Shown: piece after piece, positions 8,515 to 15,548 of the stretch
Position numbering within the stretch: the first letter of the stretch is position 1
Layout: the number at the start of each line of letters is the position of its first letter
DNA from: Planctomycetaceae bacterium
GTDB lineage: Bacteria > Planctomycetota > Planctomycetia > Pirellulales > PALSA-1355
Assembly (NCBI GenBank): GCA_003153375.1
Contig: PLYM01000273.1
Coordinates: 1 to 43,014 of the forward strand
DNA length: 43,014 bases
Direction of reading: 5' to 3'
Translations under genes and position numbers: made by a program
Notes under the pieces: model-generated
Told to the model about the DNA's origin: nothing
Databases searched by the model: none
What the model saw: the letters and a program-made list of their open reading frames with translations, nothing else

Positions 8515-10695
8515 ATGGAACAGACCGTCGCGGAAATCAGCTCGCTGTTGCAACAATTCGACTTGGGAATGGTCGACGGCCAGACGTCGAAGGATCACGG
8601 CGCGAAGGACCCCGTTTCGATGCGGGTGCAGTCGGCGCGGAGCCTGTTCGCGGCCCTGCGCAATAAGCACTCACCGACGGCCGCCCACGGGCTGCGCGTG
8701 GCGTTGGGATGCTCGTCCTGGGCCGTGGCCTTGGGGCTGGAGCGGCCTTTTCGCGATGAGTTGGAAATCGCGGCGCTGCTGCACGATATCGGCAAACTGG
8801 GCGCGCCCGATCGATTGCTGCACAAGCCGGGAGTGTTGGCGCCGGACGAAGCCAAGGTGATGGACCAGTACCGGCTGGCCGGGCTCGAGATTCTGGCCGA
8901 TTGCGGCATGTCGCGAACCATTCTGGAAATCAATCGCCACTCGGCCGGTTGGTACAACGGCAGCCGCCCCAACTATCCGCTTGTGGCCGACACGATTCCC
9001 GCGGGCTCGCGCATTCTGGCCATCGTCGACGCGTTCGACTCGATGACCTCGGAACAAGTCTATCGCCGTGCGATGTCGCGCGAGCGGGCGTTGCACGAGT
9101 TGTATAGCCATGCCGGCACGCAGTTCGATCCCGACTTGGTCCAGCTGTTCAGCGAGATGCAGGTCGCGGTGCAATCGCCCTTGATGACCGTGGGACATTG
9201 GCTGCTATCGCTGGATCCCAACCCGGCGACGCGTCAGGGGCGCAGTCTGGCCGCCGCGGCACAACTGGCCGATGCGGCTCCGCCCGAGCTGTTGTTTCAG
9301 CAAAAGCTGCTCGACAACATGTACGACGCGGTGATCTTTGTCGACTCGAACATGAACATCATCCAGTGGAACCGCGGGACCGAACGCCTGACGGGCATCG
9401 CCGCGTCGAGCGTGATCCATCGCAGCTGGTCGCCGGCCCTGATCGGCATGCGTGATCAACAGACGGGGGCCTTGAACGCCATCGAATGCCCGGTCGCCTA
9501 CTGCATCAATACCGGCGTGCAGTCGCTACGGCGGCTGCTGGTGGCCAATCGCAATAATCGTCCGATCGCGGTCGACGTTCACATGATTCCGGTCGTATCG
9601 CAGGACGGCGCCACGCACGGCGCCACGATGATTCTGCACGACGCGTCGCCCGAGGCCAGCCTCGAGGAGCGCTGCCAGAACCTGCACGAGCGGGCCACGA
9701 AGGACCCGCTGACGCAGGTGGCCAACCGGGCCGAGTTCGATCGCACGCACGACCTGTTCATCAACGCGCATCTGGATCGCCAGTTGCCGTGCAGCTTGAT
9801 CATGTGCGACATCGATCATTTCAAGAGCATCAACGACACTTACGGGCACCAGGCCGGCGATGAGGTGTTGCGGTTCTTCGGTCACTTCCTGGCCAGCGAG
9901 TGCCGCCCCGGCGATTTGGTGGCCCGTTACGGCGGCGAGGAGTTCGTCATGCTGTGCGCCGACTGCAACAACGCCGGCGCCGCACGCCGCGCGGAGCAGA
10001 TGCGAAAGACGATTAGCGAGCTATCGCATGCCGTGCTGAATCAAAGCGCGATGACGGTGAGCTTTGGCGTCACCGAGATTCAACCGGGCGACACGCCCGA
10101 CTCGATGTTGCGCCGAGCCGACCGGGCGCTGTTGGAAGCCAAACGGATGGGCCGCAACCTGGTCGTGCAACTGGGCGACGGCCTGGGCGACTTTGCCGAA
10201 ATCGCGACGCGCGAGGCGATGCCGGTCTCGGACAAGAGCGAGTTATTCATCGAAAAGTCGGTGGTCACGGCGGTGCCGTTGAACCTGGCCATCGAGAAGC
10301 TGCGCGGCTTCGTGCTCGACCACAACGCCGAGATCCTGGCGATCAAGGCCGATCGGCTGGAATTGCTGATCGCGGCCGATCGCGACCGACCGGGACGACG
10401 TCGCTCCGACCGGCCGATTCCGTTCCTGGTCGAGTTGAGTCTCTCGGAACATCGCGTTCCGGCGGCCGCGGCCGAGGGTCGCACGCCCGCCCAGATCGCG
10501 CGCACGCGCGTGATGGTTGCCATCCGTCTGAAGCGCGCCCGCGATCGGCGCAACGCCGACGTGCTGGAGCAAGCCGGCGGCATCCTGGCCGCCATCAAAT
10601 CCTACTTGATGGCCGTTGACGAAACGGAGCCGTTGAAGGCCTCGAACGGCCGACGCGCCGCCAATCTCTCGACGTTATGGCTGAAAAGCCGCTAG
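8515..10695 (+). CDS. HD-domain / PAS / GGDEF signalling protein
   Basis: A 726-residue cytoplasmic protein. Residues about 45-215 form an HD hydrolase domain of the HD-GYP type, with the HD pair at H90-D91 (LLHDIGK) and the RILAIVDAFDSMTSE segment. The GYP triad region reads HSAGWYNGSRPNYP, so the diagnostic residues are degenerate. A PAS domain follows (about 260-385, VDSNMNIIQWN). Next comes a GGDEF diguanylate cyclase domain (about 400-560) with the intact signature GGEEF at 473-477 and an RxxD inhibitory site (RPGD) five residues before it. The last 150 residues are helical and unassigned. It should make c-di-GMP; hydrolysis by the HD part is uncertain. Confidence 0.85.
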   Translation: MEQTVAEISSLLQQFDLGMVDGQTSKDHGAKDPVSMRVQSARSLFAALRNKHSPTAAHGLRVALGCSSWAVALGLERPFRDELEIAALLHDIGKLGAPDRLLHKPGVLAPDEAKVMDQYRLAGLEILADCGMSRTILEINRHSAGWYNGSRPNYPLVADTIPAGSRILAIVDAFDSMTSEQVYRRAMSRERALHELYSHAGTQFDPDLVQLFSEMQVAVQSPLMTVGHWLLSLDPNPATRQGRSLAAAAQLADAAPPELLFQQKLLDNMYDAVIFVDSNMNIIQWNRGTERLTGIAASSVIHRSWSPALIGMRDQQTGALNAIECPVAYCINTGVQSLRRLLVANRNNRPIAVDVHMIPVVSQDGATHGATMILHDASPEASLEERCQNLHERATKDPLTQVANRAEFDRTHDLFINAHLDRQLPCSLIMCDIDHFKSINDTYGHQAGDEVLRFFGHFLASECRPGDLVARYGGEEFVMLCADCNNAGAARRAEQMRKTISELSHAVLNQSAMTVSFGVTEIQPGDTPDSMLRRADRALLEAKRMGRNLVVQLGDGLGDFAEIATREAMPVSDKSELFIEKSVVTAVPLNLAIEKLRGFVLDHNAEILAIKADRLELLIAADRDRPGRRRSDRPIPFLVELSLSEHRVPAAAAEGRTPAQIARTRVMVAIRLKRARDRRNADVLEQAGGILAAIKSYLMAVDETEPLKASNGRRAANLSTLWLKSR

Positions 10696-10796
10696 TCGGT
10701 TTGATGCTCACAGCCGTGGCGTGGCAAGTCTTCATCGCCCGCTGGCGGTCTCGACTGACAACGCACATCGCCTCGTGCGCCGCGATGTGCGGCCAA

Positions 10797-10825
10797 TTGT
10801 CAGTTTTCCGGTAATCGGGTATGCT
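10797..10825 (+). promoter_or_regulatory. candidate sigma-70 promoter for the superoxide dismutase gene
   Basis: TTGTCA at 10797-10802, a 17-base spacer and TATGCT at 10820-10825. It lies 130 bases before the sod start codon in an otherwise empty intergenic region of 261 bases. Confidence 0.55.
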
Positions 10826-10956
10826 GCACGCCGATTCGCCGTATTGCGGTTCGTTCCGTCGACATGCTCGATCCACGGTCGCACCGGACGACCAGCGGTG
10901 CCACTCTCGCCGATTCAACAACCAGGCGCCGAGTCAACAACCAGGAGAACATAACC

Positions 10957-11565
10957 ATGCCCTATCAACTTCCACCGCTGCCCTACGCTTTCAATGCCTT
11001 GGAACCCCACATCGACGCGCGCACGATGGAGATCCATCACGACAAGCACCATCAGGCGTATGTCACGAACGTGAACAAGGCGATTGAGAACACCGAGTGG
11101 GACAATCGGCCAATCGAAGAGTTGCTGCGCAGTCTCGACAAGATCCCCGAGAAAATTCGCGGCGCGGTTCGCAATCATGGCGGCGGCCATGCCAACCATT
11201 CGATGTTCTGGACCACGATCGGTCCGGGCAAGGGTGGCGAGCCAACGGGCAAACTGGCCGATGCGATCAAAGCCGACCTCGGCGGGTTCGACGCCTTCAA
11301 GACGGCTTTCACCGCCAAAGCGATGGGGCGATTCGGCAGCGGCTGGGCTTGGTTGAGCCTGGACAAGAGCAAGAAGCTGATCGTCGAGGACACGCTGAAT
11401 CAGGACAGCCCATTGAGCCATGGCAATACGCCGCTGTTGGGTATCGACGTCTGGGAGCATGCCTACTACCTGCTCTATCAGAACCGCCGTCCCGACTACG
11501 TCGCCGCGTTCTACAACGTCATCGACTGGCCCGCCGTGGCCAAGCTCTATGACGGCGCCAAATAA
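10957..11565 (+). CDS. sodA: superoxide dismutase, Mn type
   Basis: A 202-residue Fe/Mn superoxide dismutase that turns superoxide into oxygen and hydrogen peroxide. Metal ligands are H27 ([13 protein letters not shown]), H81 ([10 protein letters not shown]), D164 and H168 ([11 protein letters not shown]). The GGHANH form and the active-site glutamine Q149 in NQDSPL are those of the manganese class, whereas iron enzymes place the glutamine near the second helix. There is no signal peptide, so it is cytoplasmic. An AGGAGA ribosome site precedes the ATG. The length is normal for the family. Confidence 0.95.
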   Translation: MPYQLPPLPYAFNALEPHIDARTMEIHHDKHHQAYVTNVNKAIENTEWDNRPIEELLRSLDKIPEKIRGAVRNHGGGHANHSMFWTTIGPGKGGEPTGKLADAIKADLGGFDAFKTAFTAKAMGRFGSGWAWLSLDKSKKLIVEDTLNQDSPLSHGNTPLLGIDVWEHAYYLLYQNRRPDYVAAFYNVIDWPAVAKLYDGAK

Positions 11566-11612
11566 CGGGGCCCAACGGAAGCGAAACCGCCAGCAGTCTT
11601 GGCTGAGTTATT

Positions 11613-11658
11613 AGCAGTCGGTGGCTAGCAGCTTTGGAGCTGGTAGCAGCCGATGGCT
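11613..11658. repeat. intergenic inverted repeat (TAGCAG-rich)
   Basis: Arms of 21 bases (11613-11633 and 11638-11658) match at 16 of 21 positions as inverted copies around a TTGG loop. It lies just downstream of sodA and may act as its terminator or as an mRNA-stabilising hairpin; there is no T-run directly after it. Confidence 0.6.
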
Positions 11659-11800
11659 GACAGCAGAGATGCGGGCACTGGCAATCAAAAACCCGCTTCG
11701 CTGGCTTATCAACTCGCAGCGATCCGGCGCAGCTTTCCACAAACGGCCTCGCATGGGGCCGCTGGTGAGCAGTGCCGGGTCGCTGTTTGCGTTTTTGCTG

Positions 11801-11828
11801 TTGACCGTCTGAAGCGGCCTTCTATAAT
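11801..11828 (+). promoter_or_regulatory. strong sigma-70 promoter upstream of the lipoprotein gene
   Basis: TTGACC at 11801-11806, a 16-base spacer and a perfect TATAAT at 11823-11828. Start of transcription near 11835 would give a leader of about 250 bases before the ATG at 12086. Confidence 0.65.
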
Positions 11829-12085
11829 CCCCGCCCTGCGTGCCCGAGATGGTGTGCGCATTTGGCGGCAAACTTTCCGGATTCGTATGGGGCGATCGCC
11901 CGAAGGAATCCGAATAACCAATAGTGATGGTGTAAATACCCCACATGGCAAGTCTCGAGCGAGCGATCGTCTCAAGCCGTGCCATGGTAGTCGGACGAGT
12001 CTTCAGGGAAGAGGACGCCGAGCACGACACGGATGTCGTTCGTCTCGCCGCCGCCCTTCCAGTTTTTCTCCAGAAGGCATGCGCG

Positions 12086-13270
12086 ATGCGAGCTTCAATT
12101 GCTCAATGTGCGGTGATGGTCGCAATGACCGTGGCTCTTGTCGGCTGTCGCACCGGCGCCGGCAACAACGGTTCGGCCTGGAACTGGGGAAAGAGCAGCT
12201 CGAACCAGCTCGCATCGGGCGCAGGCGCTAATCCGACGCTGCCGTCGGCCAACGCCACGGCGAGTAATCCGACCAGCCCGGCCGCTCGTCCCGGCGCGGC
12301 AGCGGGCTATCCCGATCAATCGGTCGCGGCGGCCAATGGCGCGAGTGCTTATGGCGCGCAACCGGCCGGCGGCTATGGCGCTCCGCCCGCGGGTGCCTAT
12401 GGTAATCAACCGGCCACTTATGGCAGCCCGACCGCGGCCACCGGCGCCCCGGCTGGTGCCTATCAAGGCCCGCCCGGACAAGCCTACGCTGCCGCGGGGG
12501 CCGCGGTTGCTCCGCAGGCCGGACCGTACAACGAGAACACAAGCCAGGCCGCGGCCGGCGGACAGCCGTATCCTTCGACCGGATATGGCAGCCCAGCCGC
12601 GGGCGGTTATCAGGCCGCACCGACGCAACCGCCGGCAGACGCGGGCCAGGCGCAGGCCTATCCGCCCAGCACGGGCGGTGCCTATGCCAACACGGCGCCT
12701 CCCGCCGCTACTGCGGCCGACGCCTATCAAGCTGCGCCGCAATCGCCGGCCGCCCAAGCGCCCGCGGCGAACAATGGAGCTTATGGCAGCACGCCGGAAG
12801 CAGCCGCTCAGATGGCTGACAACCAACCCCCAGCCGATCGCTATGCCCAAAACGCCGCGCCACCGGCTCAAGGCGAACAGGCCGCGGCCGATCGCTATGC
12901 CACGGCCAACGCCGGTGCGGCTCCGCCCGCCGATGGAGCCTATGGCGGCGCCGGTGCGGGAGATCGCTATTCGACCGGCGGCGCACAGCCCTACGTCCCG
13001 GGACAAACCGGCTACTCGCCCCCTGGCACTCCGGCTTATCAGATGCCGGGCCAACCGAACGTGGTCTCGACGCCGCGCCGCGATCCCTACTATCGGCCCG
13101 GCGGCACCAGCGACTATGTGGCTGGCAACGCCAACACGCCGGCTGCCGCGGTAGCCAGCGATCGCTACACTTCGCCCGCGGGGGCCGCTCCGCCGGCTGG
13201 CGTTGCTCCGCCCGATCAATACGCACCGCCGGGTGGCTATCAGTCGGCCAATCAGCCCACGGTTCGCTAA
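12086..13270 (+). CDS. Pro/Ala/Gly/Tyr/Gln-rich lipoprotein
   Basis: A 394-residue secreted lipoprotein with no recognised catalytic domain. The N-terminus is a short signal peptide ending in the lipobox LVGC with the acylated cysteine at residue 21. The rest is low complexity, built of loose repeats such as GAYGNQPATYG, ADRYA and PPAGAYG, with many YGxP and DRY units. Such composition suggests a disordered surface or periplasmic linker. ATG 12086 is chosen because it starts the signal peptide directly. The long frame on the opposite strand is a by-product of its repetitive codons. Function unknown. Confidence 0.8.
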   Translation: MRASIAQCAVMVAMTVALVGCRTGAGNNGSAWNWGKSSSNQLASGAGANPTLPSANATASNPTSPAARPGAAAGYPDQSVAAANGASAYGAQPAGGYGAPPAGAYGNQPATYGSPTAATGAPAGAYQGPPGQAYAAAGAAVAPQAGPYNENTSQAAAGGQPYPSTGYGSPAAGGYQAAPTQPPADAGQAQAYPPSTGGAYANTAPPAATAADAYQAAPQSPAAQAPAANNGAYGSTPEAAAQMADNQPPADRYAQNAAPPAQGEQAAADRYATANAGAAPPADGAYGGAGAGDRYSTGGAQPYVPGQTGYSPPGTPAYQMPGQPNVVSTPRRDPYYRPGGTSDYVAGNANTPAAAVASDRYTSPAGAAPPAGVAPPDQYAPPGGYQSANQPTVR

Positions 13271-13282
13271 GCGCAGCGTGAG

Positions 13283-14767
13283 CTAGGCGAGCACGTCTTG
13301 AATGACGCGGCCGTGCACGAACGTGAGCCGCTGCTCGGTGCCGTTGTGGAAGTAGCTCAGCCGCTGGTGATCGAGCCCCAGCAAGTGCAGAATCGTGGCG
13401 TGTAGTTCATACACGCTGCTGGGGTTCTCGACGGCCTGATAACCGAACTCGTCGGTTTGGCCATAGCTATGGGCTCGCTTGACGCCCGCGCCCGCCAGCC
13501 ACACCGTGAAGCCTTTGGGGTTGTGGTCGCGGCCATTCGCCCCCGCCTGAAACGTAGGCATGCGGCCAAACTCGGTGGTCCAGACGACGAGGGTGTCGTC
13601 GAGAAGCCCGCGGGCCTTCAGATCCTTGAGCAAGGCCGCCGCGGGCTGGTCCAGAATCGGCGCATGGACCTCGTATTGGGTCTTGAGCGTCTTGTGGCCG
13701 TCCCAGTTGCCGACGCCTTCTCCCATCGCGTACGCGCCGTTGAAGAGTTGCACGAAGCGCACGCCCCGTTCGAGCAGTCGTCGCGCGAGCAGGCAGTTGC
13801 GGGCAAAGCCGGCCTTGATCGTATTCGAGTCGTTGGTGCCATAGCTGGCGTGCATGGCGGTCGTCTCGCGTGACAGGTCGCCCACCTCGGGCGCGCTCAG
13901 TTGCAGCCGGGCGGCCAGCTCATAGCTGGCGATGCGCGCGCTCAGCTCACTGTCGCCCGGATTGCGGGCCAGGTGTTTGTCGTTGAGCAGCTTGAGAAAG
14001 TCGTGCGTCGAACGTTCGGCTGCGGCGCTCAGTTCGCGCGGCGTGGCCAGGTTGGCGATGGGCTCCTGGGCATTGAACGACGTGCCCTGAAACACGGCCG
14101 GCAAAAAGCCGCTCGACCAATTGCTGGGGCCGGCTTGAGGTTGGCCGCGCGGATCGGGTATGGCCACGAATGCGGGCAAGTTGTCGCACTCGCTGCCCAA
14201 AGCGTACGAGATCCACGCGCCGGCGCTCGGATAGCCTTCGACCGTGAAGCCGGTGCTCATGAAGTTCTCACCCGGGCCGTGGGTGTTGATTTTCGAAGTC
14301 ATCGAGTGGATGAAGCACATCTCGTCGGACAATTCGGCCAGGTTCGGCAACAGGTCGGAAACCATCTTGCCGCTTTGGCCACGCGGCTTGAATTTCCACG
14401 GGCTCTTGATCAGATTGCCGCTCTTGCCCTGAAAGGTGACCAGCTTGTCGGAGCCCGGCATCGGCGTGTTGTGCCGCTTGATCAGCTCGGGCTTGTAGTC
14501 CCAGGTATCCAAATGGCTGCACGCGCCGGAGCAAAAGATCATCAGCACCCGCTTGGCCCGCGCCGGAAAGTGGGCCGCGCGAGCCCGTAGCGGCGCCTCG
14601 GGCGCAATCGCCGGACGGATCGGCCCCGCTTCGGCAGCCAGCAATCCCTCTTGCGCCAACAAGCCGGCCAGCGCAATGCCGCTCAGCCCGCCGGCGGCGT
14701 GTGAGAGAAAATTGCGCCGATCGAGTAAGCGCAGGCCAGCGGGTGAGAGTGGGTTGTCTGGGGGCAT
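13283..14767 (-). CDS. DUF1501 protein, Tat-exported (sulfatase-like fold)
   Basis: A 494-residue protein of the DUF1501 family. The N-terminus has a twin-arginine signal (DRRNFLSHAAGG, arginines at 17-18) and then the typical blocks KRVLMIFCSGACSHLDTWDYKPEL, FMSTGFTVEGYPSAGAWISYALGSE and WTTEFGRMPTFQ...GRDHNPKGFT. The fold belongs to the alkaline-phosphatase/sulfatase superfamily, but the reaction is not known. In planctomycetes these genes are almost always paired with a DUF1549/DUF1553 cytochrome protein. Here that partner lies upstream on the same strand but is separated by two small genes. Confidence 0.9.
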   Translation of the reverse strand: MPPDNPLSPAGLRLLDRRNFLSHAAGGLSGIALAGLLAQEGLLAAEAGPIRPAIAPEAPLRARAAHFPARAKRVLMIFCSGACSHLDTWDYKPELIKRHNTPMPGSDKLVTFQGKSGNLIKSPWKFKPRGQSGKMVSDLLPNLAELSDEMCFIHSMTSKINTHGPGENFMSTGFTVEGYPSAGAWISYALGSECDNLPAFVAIPDPRGQPQAGPSNWSSGFLPAVFQGTSFNAQEPIANLATPRELSAAAERSTHDFLKLLNDKHLARNPGDSELSARIASYELAARLQLSAPEVGDLSRETTAMHASYGTNDSNTIKAGFARNCLLARRLLERGVRFVQLFNGAYAMGEGVGNWDGHKTLKTQYEVHAPILDQPAAALLKDLKARGLLDDTLVVWTTEFGRMPTFQAGANGRDHNPKGFTVWLAGAGVKRAHSYGQTDEFGYQAVENPSSVYELHATILHLLGLDHQRLSYFHNGTEQRLTFVHGRVIQDVLA

Positions 14768-14812
14768 GGTGGGACAACTTATTCCAATCTGAAAGCACCG
14801 CGTGGCACACAA

Positions 14813-15040
14813 TCAAGCGGCATCCACTGCCGCGTAAACCTTGCCTCGCTGAGCCAGCCAGGCCACATCGCCGCGCTCGGCATGCTCTTTCACCTCTCGC
14901 AGCAACTGAACAGTCTCCGACTCATAGCAGGGCTCGTCGGTGTCGTCGATCGGAACGACCATTTCGACTTCGATCGCAACCACATACTTTTCAGTTTGAA
15001 TCAGCCGGGTTCGTTTGATTCGTTGTCCAGGAATTTTCAT
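14813..15040 (-). CDS. small hypothetical protein, partner of a DUF4258-like gene
   Basis: A 75-residue protein. The N-terminus is basic (KIPGQRIKRTRLIQTEKY), the middle is a strand-forming VAIEVEMVVPIDD and the C-terminus is helical (LLREVKEHAERGDVAWLAQRGKVYAA). I know of similar small proteins next to DUF4258 genes in planctomycetes, an arrangement like a toxin-antitoxin pair, but no activity is established. Only two bases separate its ATG from the stop of the frameshifted gene upstream, so the two were one operon. Confidence 0.7.
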   Translation of the reverse strand: MKIPGQRIKRTRLIQTEKYVVAIEVEMVVPIDDTDEPCYESETVQLLREVKEHAERGDVAWLAQRGKVYAAVDAA

Positions 15041-15042
15041 GG

Positions 15043-15337
15043 TTAACTCTGATCGAAAAAGTGCACGGTTACCAGTTTGGCGACACCGCTTTTCCGCAAA
15101 TGAGACCAAACAGCCTTAAACTCCGTGCCGTCGGGTAACGATTCTCGAACTTCAACAACTGGATTTGGAAGCGCGTCGGCCCGTTCACAAATCAATTCAG
15201 CGCCGTCAAATCCGACGACCGCCTGCCACTCCAAAAATACCACGCTCTTCCAATCGCTCGGCAACGTGCTCGCCAACGATATATTTGTCCTCGGCCACAA
15301 GCCGCTGAATCGTGTCGTACAGCGATCCCCTTGGCAT
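15043..15337 (-). pseudogene. DUF4258-like gene broken by a one-base homopolymer frameshift
   Basis: The frame from ATG 15337 encodes MPRGSLYDTIQRLVAEDKY, VGEHVAERLEERGI and then runs off into nonsense. A second frame picks up LEWQAVVGFDGAELICERAD through VEVRESLPDGTEFKAVWSHL and KLVTVHFFDQS to the stop at 15043. The break is in a run of five T on the coding strand near 15232-15237; with four T the two halves join as EERGILEWQAVV. Joined, the protein would be about 97 residues and resemble DUF4258, a RelE/HigB-like toxin-type fold. This is either real decay or a sequencing error in a homopolymer. Confidence 0.75.
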
Positions 15338-15548
15338 CGTCGAAGTGCGGGGTCTGCTTACCACCCCAATCTTAACACGCGGCTTGACGGCACGAAGCCC
15401 TATCACGGCCAAGTCGAGGGACTCCAGGTCGCTCGCACGTGGATACTTTGCCGGGCACCTTGCAGGAACCTTCCCGGGTAGCGCGTCCTGGGGTGGTTCG
15501 TCTTTTTGGTGGGCGATTCGTCCGCCACAAGCACCACATCGTTCTGAG

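Larger units (their letters stand above)
11566..12085. other. 520-base intergenic region: inverted repeat, promoter and long leader
   Basis: The first third holds an inverted repeat (11613-11658) and related TAGCAG-type units; the middle holds a strong promoter (11801-11828). The remaining ~250 bases form a long 5' leader for the lipoprotein gene. Short open frames occur in the leader but none has a ribosome site or protein character that I would trust. Confidence 0.5.

Noticed and set aside
12095-13219. Minus-strand open frame of 374 codons opposite the lipoprotein gene
   Set aside because: Arg/Gly/Ile-rich repeats mirror the repetitive codons of the lipoprotein; no start signal or domain.
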